A stretch of 20,110 nt of DNA from Thermoproteales archaeon (GTDB lineage: Archaea; Thermoproteota; Thermoprotei; Thermoproteales; Thermocladiaceae): positions 1-20,110 of the forward strand of contig JAMOMD010000001.1 in assembly GCA_027068725.1 (NCBI GenBank), given 5' to 3'. The notes beneath the pieces are model-generated. The model ran no database searches. It had not been told where the DNA came from and saw only the letters and a list, made by a program, of their open reading frames with translations. Below are positions 1-7,761 of the stretch, piece after piece. A program made the position numbers and the translations under genes. Within the stretch, counting starts at the first letter, position 1. Each line of letters begins with the position of its first letter.

Positions 1-1
1 G

Positions 2-1216
2 ATTATGTACAGAGCATACAAGCTAAACGAGCTTGCACCAAACAGAGTTGAGAGACCATACGAGACCTACAGAGGAGCAATAGTCCTAGAACCAAAGCCT
101 GGACTTCACGAGAACGTTGCTGTACTCGACTTCACGAGCATGTACCCCAACATAATGATACGCTACAATGTATCACCAGACACATACATTGACCCAAGCG
201 AGTGGGACAAGTACCCAGAGTACTACGAGGCACCTGAAGTACATCACAGATTTAGAAAAGAGCCACCAGGACTATACAAGACCATACTTGAGGAGCTCAT
301 CACAAGGAGAAAAGAAATTCGAGAACAAATGAAGAAGCTGAGCCCTGATAGCCCAGAGTACGTTCTACTCGATGAGAGACAGAAAGTCCTGAAGATAATG
401 GCAAACGCGATGTATGGCTACTGTGGATGGATTGGAGCAAGATGGTACAAGCGCGAAGTTGCTGAAGCAGTGACAGCATGGGCTAGAGATCTTATGAGAA
501 AAGTGCTAACATACGCAAAACAGATTGGCCTGCAGGTAATCTACGGCGACACAGACAGTCTCTTCGTAAAGTACGACGAGGACAAGGTCAATAAGCTTAT
601 AGAATTTGTAGAAAAAGAGCTGAAGTTTGAAATAAAAGTAGAGAAGATCTACAAGAAGATACTGTTCACAGAGGCAAAGAAGAGGTATGTTGGTCTCACA
701 CAAGATGGTAGAATAGACATAGTCGGATTCGAAGCTGCGAGAGGAGACTGGGCAGAGATAGCTAAAGAGACTCAGGAAAAGGTTGCTGAGATAGTTCTCA
801 AGACAGGAGATATTGATCGTGCAATAAAATATGTGCATGACGTCATAATGAGGCTGAAGAACTATAAATTCAACATTGATGAGGTAATAATATGGAAAAC
901 ACTTGATAAAAACCTCAACGAGTATAAGACAATAACACCGCACGTCTATGCAGCAAAGAAGCTCGTGGAAGCTGGATACAAAGTCAGAAAGGGAGACACG
1001 ATAGGCTATGTCATAGTTAAGGGAGGGGGAGGAAAATTAGCGTACAGAGCAAAACCGTACATCTTAGTTAAGGATGTTAGCGAAGTAGACGTCGATTATT
1101 ACATTGAGCACCAGGTTGTTCCAGCCGCATTACGAATACTACAGGTCTTTGGTGTTAGAGAGGACGCACTCCTGAGCGGTAAGAGAAGTAAGTCAATACT
1201 AGAATTCTTCCAGTGA
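2..1216 (+). CDS. polB: Family B DNA polymerase, B3-type, C-terminal part (5' end outside window)
   Basis: This is the palm, fingers and thumb part of a replicative or repair DNA polymerase; the N-terminal and exonuclease domains lie before the window. The reading frame is open from base 2. Three polymerase motifs are visible: motif A DFTSMYPNI near residue 42 of the visible part, motif B KIMANAMYGYCG near 130, and the catalytic motif C YGDTDSLFV near 180, whose two Asp bind metal. The thumb signature GFEAARGDWAEIAKETQ resembles the Pyrococcus/Pyrodictium-type (crenarchaeal B3) enzyme rather than crenarchaeal B1. The extreme C-terminus SKSILEFFQ looks like a PCNA-binding PIP box in which the first Gln is replaced. 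The gene converges on dnaG with a T-rich spacer between them. The family is certain; the B3 assignment is from remembered sequence resemblance. Confidence 0.96.
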   Translation: MMYRAYKLNELAPNRVERPYETYRGAIVLEPKPGLHENVAVLDFTSMYPNIMIRYNVSPDTYIDPSEWDKYPEYYEAPEVHHRFRKEPPGLYKTILEELITRRKEIREQMKKLSPDSPEYVLLDERQKVLKIMANAMYGYCGWIGARWYKREVAEAVTAWARDLMRKVLTYAKQIGLQVIYGDTDSLFVKYDEDKVNKLIEFVEKELKFEIKVEKIYKKILFTEAKKRYVGLTQDGRIDIVGFEAARGDWAEIAKETQEKVAEIVLKTGDIDRAIKYVHDVIMRLKNYKFNIDEVIIWKTLDKNLNEYKTITPHVYAAKKLVEAGYKVRKGDTIGYVIVKGGGGKLAYRAKPYILVKDVSEVDVDYYIEHQVVPAALRILQVFGVREDALLSGKRSKSILEFFQ

Positions 1217-1236
1217 TTTTCTTGATGAGTCTAGGA

Positions 1237-1252
1237 TTTTTGTTATAATTTT
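1237..1252 (+). terminator. Probable T-rich terminator of the polymerase gene
   Basis: Two T runs (TTTTT at 1237-1241 and TTTT at 1249-1252) lie 20-35 nt after the polymerase stop codon on the coding strand, without a hairpin. Archaeal RNA polymerase terminates at such oligo-T tracts. The rest of the short convergent spacer to dnaG holds nothing else I can identify. Confidence 0.5.
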
Positions 1253-1270
1253 AATATGTTGTGAGAAAGT

Positions 1271-2641
1271 TTAGGATGCTGCTTCTTTAAGCACGTCTTC
1301 TATAGTCATTATTGTCATGTTTTCAGGCATCTTCGCTATTCCTCCAATTCTTGAAGTTATTATTATCCTGACACCGCGGCTTGCAGCTGTGTCAACAAGT
1401 CGCTGAGTACACACGCCGTCAAGCACTATGGCATAGACATTATCGTGCTGCTGAAGAGCATCAATTAGGTCTCTAACAGGTACTCTCTTTATCTCGTTCC
1501 AGTGACTGTCGTATAGTATAGCCTCCAGTGAGCCGGCCAACTTCTTTATCTCCTCGATTACGTGATTTGGCACGCTTAGCTGTGGTCTTGCCTCTGGTGG
1601 AGCAGGTGCAGCCTCCTCGACTTTTGTGACCGTGATTGGCTGTATAGGCTTCTCAGCCGGCTTCTCTACGCTGACCGTCACCTCAATAGGCTTATGCTCA
1701 ACCTTAACCTCAGCCGGCTGTGGTGCTGGAGACTCTACAGTAACTTGGACGGGTTGCGCTTTCTCTACTCTTGTCTCGGCTCTCTCGATTCTTGGCCTTA
1801 CCTCTTCTCTTATCTGAGCAAGATACTCCTCAACAGGTATCTTGTTTCTCAGGCACTTGGCTATCTCCTTGGCTGTGAGCTCCTCAACTTCTTTGCCTGG
1901 AGGAGCACGTGCAATATAGTCAATGTCGGCTACCTTGATTAGTTCGCGGAGAAGCATTTCTCCACCACGGTCACCATCGACAAATGCTATGGTTGTCTTC
2001 TTCTTCGATAGCTCAATTATTGTCTTGGGTATTCCCCCGCTTGCCCCCTCGACAGCTATCACGTTCCTGTACCCATGCCTTAGCAAGTTCAGGACATCTG
2101 CACGACCCTCCACTATTATTATAGTGTCGGCTCTATCCACATCAGGGCCAGCAGGCAAGCCCTCAGGTCCATAACGAATAAGCTCAGCCTCACTCACGGC
2201 CTCAATCAGCTTGTTGAGAAGTTCCTTACTATCGGGCAGAACCTCGTGCTGTATCTTCATTGCAAGCTCCTTTGCACGCTCTAGAATCCTCTTCCTCTTC
2301 TCCTCTCTAAGATCCTTAATTTCAACAACCTTGATCTTGGCAGCGTATGGGCCAACTCTATCAACCGTCTCAACAGCTGCAGCAATGAGTGCAGTTTCGT
2401 AACGGTTCAGGTTTGATGGTATGTATATCTTGCCAACAGTCTTGTCACCTTTCCTCTCGACCTCAACTTCTATTCTACCAACTCTGCCCATCATCTGCAG
2501 GTCTCTCAAGTCGAGGTCCGGCCCTAGCAAGCCCTCAGTTTGGCTAAACAGCGCTCCAATAATATCTGGCTTGTCTACCGAACCCTGAACTTCAAAAGAG
2601 GCAATTATCAGATACTTGGCCGCTATCGTTAGCGCGCCCAT
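1271..2641 (-). CDS. dnaG: Archaeal DnaG-type primase / exosome-associated protein
   Basis: This is an archaeal DnaG. In archaea it associates with the RNA exosome as a poly(A)-binding subunit and has been reported to have primase activity. The Toprim core is clear: VEGRAD at residues 177-182 and DGDRGG at 222-227 (numbered from the chosen start). A conserved N-terminal region precedes it, and a C-terminal domain (about 355-456) follows a long Pro/Val/Glu/Lys-rich linker (about 295-355). That linker makes the protein longer than the roughly 400 residues I remember for relatives. I chose ATG 2641 (456 aa, MGALTIAAKYL) over the upstream GTG 2665. The only good TATA box, GTTTTAAG at 2674-2681 on this strand, lies about 36 nt before 2641 but only about 12 nt before 2665, and known DnaG proteins start close to this point. 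Function is certain; the start is likely. Confidence 0.94.
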   Translation of the reverse strand: MGALTIAAKYLIIASFEVQGSVDKPDIIGALFSQTEGLLGPDLDLRDLQMMGRVGRIEVEVERKGDKTVGKIYIPSNLNRYETALIAAAVETVDRVGPYAAKIKVVEIKDLREEKRKRILERAKELAMKIQHEVLPDSKELLNKLIEAVSEAELIRYGPEGLPAGPDVDRADTIIIVEGRADVLNLLRHGYRNVIAVEGASGGIPKTIIELSKKKTTIAFVDGDRGGEMLLRELIKVADIDYIARAPPGKEVEELTAKEIAKCLRNKIPVEEYLAQIREEVRPRIERAETRVEKAQPVQVTVESPAPQPAEVKVEHKPIEVTVSVEKPAEKPIQPITVTKVEEAAPAPPEARPQLSVPNHVIEEIKKLAGSLEAILYDSHWNEIKRVPVRDLIDALQQHDNVYAIVLDGVCTQRLVDTAASRGVRIIITSRIGGIAKMPENMTIMTIEDVLKEAAS

Positions 2642-2673
2642 CCGCGTCCCAAAGTCCTGAGCCACTACATTGA

Positions 2674-2681
2674 CTTAAAAC
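2674..2681. promoter_or_regulatory. TATA box apparently shared by dnaG and map
   Basis: CTTAAAAC on the plus strand reads GTTTTAAG on the minus strand, and it is the only good TATA-like element between the two divergent genes. Its centre is about 36 nt from the map ATG (2713) and about 36 nt from the internal dnaG ATG (2641). This geometry suggests a bidirectional promoter with short leaders on both sides. It is a sequence-based inference. Confidence 0.5.
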
Positions 2682-2712
2682 TTTCTATGACTCGTCTAAC
2701 CTCTACTTGTAA

Positions 2713-3636
2713 ATGCTCTCAAAGGAAGAACTGGAGAAGCTGTACAAAGCCGGCGAAATCGTGCACAAGACCCTCGAGAAAGCCCTCGACATAGTTCGTC
2801 CTGGAGCTCGAGTCTTAGACATATGCACCGAGCTTGAGAACTATATAATTAGTCAAGGAGCAAGGCCAGCATTTCCAGTTAACATAGGTATAAACCATGT
2901 AGCTGCGCACTATACAGCACGCATAGAAGACGACTTGGTAATACCTGAAAAATCTGTAGTCAAGGTCGACGTTGGTGCACACATTGACGGCTACATTGTT
3001 GATGCCGCCATAACACTATGCTTCAACCCTGTCTACGAACCACTCGTTCAAGCAGCACTTGAAGCTCTGAAAGTTGTCAAAGAGATCCTGAAAGCAGGAT
3101 TGAGTCTAGGAAGAATTGGCTCATATATCGAGAAGGCAATAAGAGGACGAGGCTTCAAACCTATAGAAAATCTTACAGGACATCTAATAAAAAGATACGA
3201 GTTACACGCAGGAAAGTCTATACCCAATGTCGATAATGGCGATGAAAGAAAAGTTCTAGAAGGTGAAATATATGCCATAGAGCCATTTGCAACAGATGGA
3301 AAAGGAAGTGTTATAGATACTCCACAAGTAACAATTTATAGATTAATTGCAACTCCAAAGAAAGCTCTGAAAAAACATAGAGAATTGATATTGAAAATAC
3401 AGGAAGTTAGTCAGGGACTACCGTTTAGTCCACGCTGGCTCGCGAACAAGGTTAACCTAAGCAAGGATGAGCTTGTGAAAGTACTCGACGAGTTAGCGAG
3501 AGAAAACGTACTCTACGCTTATCCTGTACTTGTCGAAGAAGGTAAAGGAATGGTATCACAGTTTGAAGACACCTTTATTGTTAAGAATGATGGTTGTGAA
3601 GAACTTGCACATACGCTTGACTTATTTAGGAGATAG
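2713..3636 (+). CDS. map: Methionine aminopeptidase, type II
   Basis: This enzyme removes the initiator methionine from nascent proteins in the cytosol. At 307 aa it has the normal length of an archaeal type II enzyme. The five metal ligands can be placed: Asp86 (KVDVGAH), Asp97 (VDAAI), His157 (GHLIKRYELHAGKSIPN), Glu190 (YAIEPFAT) and Glu285 (QFEDTFIV). His66 in AAHYTA is the expected substrate-binding histidine. The type II insertion of about 60 residues, a winged-helix-like helical subdomain, occupies roughly 215-270. The ATG start lies about 36 nt after the CTTAAAAC box that the gene seems to share with divergent dnaG. The gene converges on L15e. Nothing is unusual. Confidence 0.96.
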   Translation: MLSKEELEKLYKAGEIVHKTLEKALDIVRPGARVLDICTELENYIISQGARPAFPVNIGINHVAAHYTARIEDDLVIPEKSVVKVDVGAHIDGYIVDAAITLCFNPVYEPLVQAALEALKVVKEILKAGLSLGRIGSYIEKAIRGRGFKPIENLTGHLIKRYELHAGKSIPNVDNGDERKVLEGEIYAIEPFATDGKGSVIDTPQVTIYRLIATPKKALKKHRELILKIQEVSQGLPFSPRWLANKVNLSKDELVKVLDELARENVLYAYPVLVEEGKGMVSQFEDTFIVKNDGCEELAHTLDLFRR

Positions 3637-3701
3637 ATCAGGAAGGTGTAGGATCCTTCTTAAAATAGTCTCTAGTTTGTGCCAAAATGTTTCTGAAGAA
3701 T

Positions 3702-4301
3702 TTAGGATTGAGCTGTTGCTTGGGCTTGTTGTTCTGTCTTTTGTGCTGCTTCTTGTTCAAGCTTTGGAAGTAGTCTCTTTCTTAGCTGTTCAATTAGCTT
3801 CTTCTGCTTCTTTCTTAGTCTACGTAGTCTATTCGTGTACTTTCCTACTAGCCATGCGAAGTCTGGGTCGTTCTTGATTGCTGGATGGTGTGGGTCTACT
3901 AGTATAACCTCGAAGTACCTGTACATGCCGTCTTCGCCTACCCAGTACGAGCCTAGTACCTCCATGTTCGGGTACTTTCTTGCTGCTCTTTCCTCAGCTA
4001 TGAGCTGTAGACTCTTCTTTGTCGTGTGTCCGTATACTCCCATTCTCTTGGGTCTCCTTCCACATCTTGGCCTAGGCTTGTTCATGGGTCCTCTCCTGAC
4101 TCGCACACGAACAACAATTATTCCTGGCTTTGCCTTGTAGCCGTATTTTCGTGCCTTGTCGAGTCTAGTAGGCTTCTCAAGTCTAACTATTGCTGGTTCT
4201 CGTCTCCATCTCATTAGTCTCTGACGTAGAATTGTGCTGATGAAGCCCTTCCTGGGCCTCTTCCACAGCTGTCCTATGTAGTAGTAGAACGACTTGGCCA
4301 T
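3702..4301 (-). CDS. rpl15e: Large-subunit ribosomal protein L15e
   Basis: This is a structural protein of the 50S subunit found in archaea and eukaryotes. The basic N-terminus MAKSFYYYIGQLWKRPRK, the stretch RPRCGRRPKRMGVYG and the VEVLGSYWVGEDG-like segment (here MEVLGSYWVGEDG) are typical. The 199 residues are slightly more than I remember for the family because of a Gln/Ala/Thr-rich tail (last 20 or so residues, containing KTEQQAQATAQS). That tail strongly resembles the end of the Top6B protein encoded in this window. The gene follows the 4358-5497 gene in the same direction but has its own TATA-like box. Assignment is certain. Confidence 0.97.
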   Translation of the reverse strand: MAKSFYYYIGQLWKRPRKGFISTILRQRLMRWRREPAIVRLEKPTRLDKARKYGYKAKPGIIVVRVRVRRGPMNKPRPRCGRRPKRMGVYGHTTKKSLQLIAEERAARKYPNMEVLGSYWVGEDGMYRYFEVILVDPHHPAIKNDPDFAWLVGKYTNRLRRLRKKQKKLIEQLRKRLLPKLEQEAAQKTEQQAQATAQS

Positions 4302-4332
4302 GTATGGTGCCGTCTGAGGGACTTGTCAGAGT

Positions 4333-4343
4333 CTTAAAAATAT
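4333..4343 (-). promoter_or_regulatory. TATA-like box of L15e
   Basis: The minus strand reads ATATTTTTAAG here, centred about 37 nt before the L15e ATG (4301). That implies a leader of about 10 nt. It lies in the short gap after the stop of the upstream same-strand gene, so L15e is probably transcribed on its own. Confidence 0.45.
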
Positions 4344-4357
4344 TTTGTACATATGCA

Positions 4358-5497
4358 CTACTCTAACACGTTTAGAAGACAAGTGCCAAGAGGCTCGGGC
4401 GCTGAGTATCCTCTAATAACGTCCTGTATCCTAAAGAGAGGCACGTACCTAACATCAGGTGCAAGTAAGTGTAGTCCCAGATCAAGGTAGTACTCTGCTA
4501 GTTCAGCTACTGATTTGCCAATACAGGTCACCTGCATGCTCAGGAGCTTGCCTTTCCACGAAATTAAGCGAACACAAACCCTACCATCGTGCTTGTCCTT
4601 GCACACACGTGTACTTGAGAGATCACGATACTTGCCCTGGAGTGAGACGCGTGGCAGACCAAGCTGTACTACAGAAACGTTCTCCGTGAAGATAGCATTC
4701 ACGTATGGTAACGAGACTTCGCCACTACAGGAGTTCAGGATCTGCACGGTAGAGCGCACAAGAAGATCTATATCGCGCGTACATACGTACCGAATACCGC
4801 TCGATCTATCAGTCATCATGAACCCATGACCTAGTACAATGATCTCACGTTTTCTCTGAACCTTCTCTACAGTTGGTTTACTAACTCTCAAGTCTAGACA
4901 TATCTCAAGTGGATTCGCGCAAGTTGCTACACTACTACTTAAGAAGAGGTCTACTATCTCGCGCTCAAAGTATTGTCTAACGTCTATTTTAGAGTCAATA
5001 CAAGTCTTGACTCCATGCGAAGCTAGTAGAAGAGCTATTTCAACGACTTTGAATACGTCAGAGCCCGTTATTGTAGTGGACTCTGCCCTAACTGCACGTT
5101 CTATAGATTCTAATAGTTTGTGCACTTCCTCAGGCCTGTACTCTGAGCATACTATGACTCGGCCAGCTACTACTACTTGATCCCCAAGTCTTGCGCAGGG
5201 CTTACTATTCTCGAAACTTATCTCTACCTGACTAAGATCGTTCACCTTTACGAGATGTACGTTAGGTCTCGAGTCTATGTGTGCTAGTCTCAGTATTGCA
5301 AGATTGCTAAGGTCTCTCCCCCAAAGTAACATGTGAGGAAGATAGTCGACTAAAGATAAGCCGCAGAGTTGAACATCTTCGTCTTTTAGAGACGTTATTA
5401 TCAGAATGTCATTATTAGAGTTGAGAAATTTCTTTAGCAATAATATGCTAGATGCAGCGTTAAGTCCGACTATAACTACATCGTACTTGTGTAACAT
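4358..5497 (-). CDS. Degenerate FAD/NAD-dependent pyridine-nucleotide-disulfide oxidoreductase-like protein
   Basis: I read this 379-aa protein as a decayed or repurposed member of the CoA-disulfide reductase/NADH oxidase family. The N-terminal strand YDVVIVGLNAASSILLLKKF (residues 5-24) sits where the FAD-binding GxGxxG loop should be, but the loop is G-L-N-A-A-S. C45-G46-L47 lies where these enzymes carry their redox cysteine (normally followed by Pro-Tyr; here by Ser-Leu). VVAGRVIVCSEYRPE resembles the usual ATG-turn segment. The second Rossmann motif also appears lost (ITGSDVFKVVEIALLL). The last 100 residues resemble the dimerisation domain. The gene is divergent from 5535-6047 across 37 bp. 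Homology is an inference from order and spacing of weak motifs; function is unknown, and it may not bind nucleotides normally. Confidence 0.6.
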   Translation of the reverse strand: MLHKYDVVIVGLNAASSILLLKKFLNSNNDILIITSLKDEDVQLCGLSLVDYLPHMLLWGRDLSNLAILRLAHIDSRPNVHLVKVNDLSQVEISFENSKPCARLGDQVVVAGRVIVCSEYRPEEVHKLLESIERAVRAESTTITGSDVFKVVEIALLLASHGVKTCIDSKIDVRQYFEREIVDLFLSSSVATCANPLEICLDLRVSKPTVEKVQRKREIIVLGHGFMMTDRSSGIRYVCTRDIDLLVRSTVQILNSCSGEVSLPYVNAIFTENVSVVQLGLPRVSLQGKYRDLSSTRVCKDKHDGRVCVRLISWKGKLLSMQVTCIGKSVAELAEYYLDLGLHLLAPDVRYVPLFRIQDVIRGYSAPEPLGTCLLNVLE

Positions 5498-5499
5498 TG

Positions 5500-5529
5500 C
5501 TTAAGAGAAGTTATTGGCAGGCTTATTAG
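5500..5529. promoter_or_regulatory. Compact divergent promoter pair
   Basis: Two TATA-like elements lie inside the 37-bp gap. GCTTAAGAG (5500-5508) is centred about 31 nt before the plus-strand ATG at 5535. CTTATTAG (5522-5529; CTAATAAG on the minus strand) is centred about 28 nt before the minus-strand ATG at 5497. Both spacings fit leaderless transcription, but each promoter would then run across the other's TATA box, so the two genes may compete for initiation. Confidence 0.4.
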
Positions 5530-5534
5530 TCAAG

Positions 5535-6047
5535 ATGGTCAAGACTATAGTTGATACACTCTGCAGGTATGGTGAGTGTTGTAGACTTGACTTGACTGAC
5601 ATTGTCATACTTCTGCTTTATTGCTTTGGTACTCAGTGCAGTATCCTGGAACTTATGCTGAGCTTGTACATGATTAGAGAATTGCTTGATCTAAAGTTTG
5701 AGATTGTTCCCACGATCTCGTTAACTGCTCTGAGGATAGTCCGCTCGTTATCTTATAATGGCCAGATCCTGATTAGAGACTCAAGAATAGAACTTACTGA
5801 GGAAGGGCGAAGGCGTGCTCATGAGCTACTGTCCAAGCTCAGGAAGTTCAAGTACGTTGCAACGTCCTGTTTTGTTCTAGTTGAGGGGAGTATATTTCTG
5901 CAAGAGCTTGAGCGTGTAACAGGTACTGTCCGCAGTGTTGGGTCGAGAAGGCTGTTTGTAACACTTATTGAAGATATTGTTGTTCGAAACAGTCCTCAGC
6001 TACTTGATCTAGCTGATAGAGTTCTGAAAGAGTTAGTTCGCGACTAA
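5535..6047 (+). CDS. Uncharacterised protein with a possible winged-helix fold
   Basis: I do not recognise this 170-aa protein with confidence. Its N-terminal half has a helical, Leu-rich segment (DLTDIVILLLYCFG followed by a long helix). The middle contains ISLTALRIVRSLSYNGQI and RIELTEEGRRRAHELLSKL, which together look like a recognition-helix region and the wing plus following helix of archaeal winged-helix proteins. There are no transmembrane segments or catalytic motifs, and several cysteines occur, including a Cys-Cys pair near the start. I chose ATG 5535 rather than TTG 5514 because a TATA-like box lies about 31 nt before it. The gene is divergent from the degenerate flavoprotein gene and ends 39 bp before Top6B. 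It could be a small regulator or a structural DNA-binding protein; both are guesses. Confidence 0.6.
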   Translation: MVKTIVDTLCRYGECCRLDLTDIVILLLYCFGTQCSILELMLSLYMIRELLDLKFEIVPTISLTALRIVRSLSYNGQILIRDSRIELTEEGRRRAHELLSKLRKFKYVATSCFVLVEGSIFLQELERVTGTVRSVGSRRLFVTLIEDIVVRNSPQLLDLADRVLKELVRD

Positions 6048-6050
6048 ACT

Positions 6051-6058
6051 CTTATAAT
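6051..6058 (+). promoter_or_regulatory. TATA box of the topoisomerase VI genes
   Basis: CTTATAAT is centred about 32 nt before ATG 6087, which gives a very short leader. It is only about 17 nt before the alternative TTG 6072, which would therefore hardly be transcribed. This decides the Top6B start. Confidence 0.55.
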
Positions 6059-6086
6059 TCCGCTAATCTACTTGGTAGTCGCCGCA

Positions 6087-7715
6087 ATGAGAGGACTCGA
6101 AGTAAAGTATGAGGAGTTATCTCCAGCAGAATGGTTCCGCAGAAATAAGGAGCTCGCTGGATTAACTAACCCAACACGTGCCCTATACCAGACCATCAGG
6201 GAGTTCGTAGAGAATAGTCTAGACGCGACAGAGAGCTATGGTATTCTGCCAACTGTGAAGATAAAGATAGAATACGTAGACAAGAGCAAGGGCTGGGTAT
6301 CAGTCTACGTCGAGGATAATGGCATCGGAATTCCTGATCACGAGATTCCAAACGTGTTCGGAAAAGTATTCTATAGTAGTAAGTACAGAATTAGGCAGCA
6401 CAGAGGCGTTTTTGGCCTTGGTGCAAAGATGGTAATTCTCTATGCTCAGTCAACGACAAATAAGCCAATATTTGTCCGCAGCGCACCAATAGGAAGCGAT
6501 AAGATTTACGAGTACGTCCTGATGATAAACACTCTGAAGAACGAGCCGATAATACTGGAGAGGAGAGAGTACCCAAACAAATACGGCTGGCATGGGACAG
6601 CCGTTAAGGTAGTAATCGAAGGCGACTGGGGCAAGGCAAAGCGCAGGATTGAGGAATACCTAAGACGAACTTACATGATTGCACCATACGCCGAGATATA
6701 CTTCAAGGCTCCAGACCTGACACTGTACTTCCCAAGAGCAACAACTAAACTACCGCCACCACCAAAAGAGGGACTACCACATCCAAAGAGCGTTGATGTC
6801 GAGCTAATAAAGCACCTAATTGCGCGTGATCCTAACCTAACGCTCAAGGAGTTCCTGATAGAGTACTTTGATGGTGTTGGAAAACAGACAGCTGAAGCAT
6901 TCCTCAAGTGGGCAAAACTTGACGAGAACAAGAAAGTTGGAGAGCTCACTGAGGACGAGATAACGTACCTCACGACTAAGATGAGAGAGTTTGATGGATG
7001 GAGAAGACCAAGAGCTGACTGGCTATCACCTGTGGGTGAAGAACTCCTAGTTGAGGGTATTAAGAAGGTCCTAGAACCAGAATTTGTTGCAGCAGTAACT
7101 CGAAAACCAAGTTCATACGGTGGTCATCCATTCATAGTCGAAGCTGCTATTGCGTGGGGAGGCAAGATTCCACCAAGCGAGAAGCCAATAATCTATAGAT
7201 TCGCGAACAAGGTACCTCTACTATACGATGAGGGAAGCGACGTTGTTAGAAAAGTAGTTGAGGAAATTGACTGGAGCATATACAAGGTCAAGTTCCCAGC
7301 ACCACTGGCCGTTATTGTACATGTATGCTCAACAAAGATACCGTACGTCAGTGCTGGAAAGGAGGCAATTGCAGACGTTGTCGAGATTGAGGAGGAGATA
7401 ATGCTAGCGATAAGAGAGTGCGCTCGCAAGCTCAGGATGTACATCACGAAGAAGGAGAAGGAGGAAGAGATCTACGTTAAGTACGCGACGTTCAACATGT
7501 ATGCGACAGAGGTCGCTCATGCACTAGCCTTCGTTACACGTAAGCCAGAGGAAGAGATCAGGAAAAAGCTAAGAGAACTCATTGTCAAGAAGCTCGGAGT
7601 TGATTTCGAAGCAAAGCTTCAGGAAGAGCAGACAGCAAAGACTGAACAAGCACAAGCGCAGACACAGGCCGCAAGCTCAAAACCCGAGACTGCGCAAGTT
7701 GCTGCTAAGAAGTAA
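6087..7715 (+). CDS. top6B: DNA topoisomerase VI subunit B (ATPase subunit)
   Basis: This is the ATP-binding subunit of the type IIB topoisomerase that relaxes supercoils and decatenates DNA. Numbered from ATG 6087 (542 aa), the GHKL ATPase motifs are intact: EFVENSLDA at 39-47 with the Mg-binding Asn, DNGIGI at 77-82, and GVFGLGAK at 107-114. A helix-two-turn-helix segment follows near 230-270 (FDGVGKQTAEAFLKWAK), then the transducer domain to about 505. The last 35 residues are a Gln/Ala/Thr-rich tail (KTEQAQAQTQAA) that does not belong to the conserved fold and closely resembles the tail of L15e in this window. The gene is followed 46 bp later by the catalytic subunit gene. A TTG at 6072 is an alternative but poorly placed start. 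Identity is certain. Confidence 0.97.
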   Translation: MRGLEVKYEELSPAEWFRRNKELAGLTNPTRALYQTIREFVENSLDATESYGILPTVKIKIEYVDKSKGWVSVYVEDNGIGIPDHEIPNVFGKVFYSSKYRIRQHRGVFGLGAKMVILYAQSTTNKPIFVRSAPIGSDKIYEYVLMINTLKNEPIILERREYPNKYGWHGTAVKVVIEGDWGKAKRRIEEYLRRTYMIAPYAEIYFKAPDLTLYFPRATTKLPPPPKEGLPHPKSVDVELIKHLIARDPNLTLKEFLIEYFDGVGKQTAEAFLKWAKLDENKKVGELTEDEITYLTTKMREFDGWRRPRADWLSPVGEELLVEGIKKVLEPEFVAAVTRKPSSYGGHPFIVEAAIAWGGKIPPSEKPIIYRFANKVPLLYDEGSDVVRKVVEEIDWSIYKVKFPAPLAVIVHVCSTKIPYVSAGKEAIADVVEIEEEIMLAIRECARKLRMYITKKEKEEEIYVKYATFNMYATEVAHALAFVTRKPEEEIRKKLRELIVKKLGVDFEAKLQEEQTAKTEQAQAQTQAASSKPETAQVAAKK

Positions 7716-7722
7716 GAAGCGA

Positions 7723-7740
7723 ATATAAGTTGCTTAACAA
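7723..7740 (+). promoter_or_regulatory. Possible internal promoter for Top6A
   Basis: The 46-bp gap between the two topoisomerase genes contains ATATAAGT (7723-7730) and GCTTAACAA (7732-7740). The second is centred about 26 nt before the Top6A ATG, the leaderless distance. Top6A may therefore be transcribed both from the upstream promoter and on its own. Confidence 0.4.
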
Positions 7741-7761
7741 TCTGTTCTCTCGCGTAAAGGT

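Noticed and set aside
506..943. 145-codon antisense frame, rich in Cys, Leu and Tyr, inside the polymerase gene
   Set aside because: It is wholly opposite a strongly conserved polymerase region, has no recognisable motif or promoter, and its composition is what the complement of that coding sequence gives.
1224..1231. TTGATGAG in the polymerase-dnaG spacer as a C-box of a C/D sRNA
   Set aside because: There is no CTGA D or D' box at a suitable distance on either strand.
3530..3877. 115-codon plus-strand frame spanning the end of map and the end of L15e
   Set aside because: Its first part is an alternative frame of map and its later part the complement of the low-complexity L15e tail. The hydrophobic text comes from that Gln/Ala-rich region read backwards.
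6072..6086. TTG 6072 as start of Top6B
   Set aside because: It is only about 17 nt after the centre of the TATA box, so it would lie before or at the transcription start; ATG 6087 fits.
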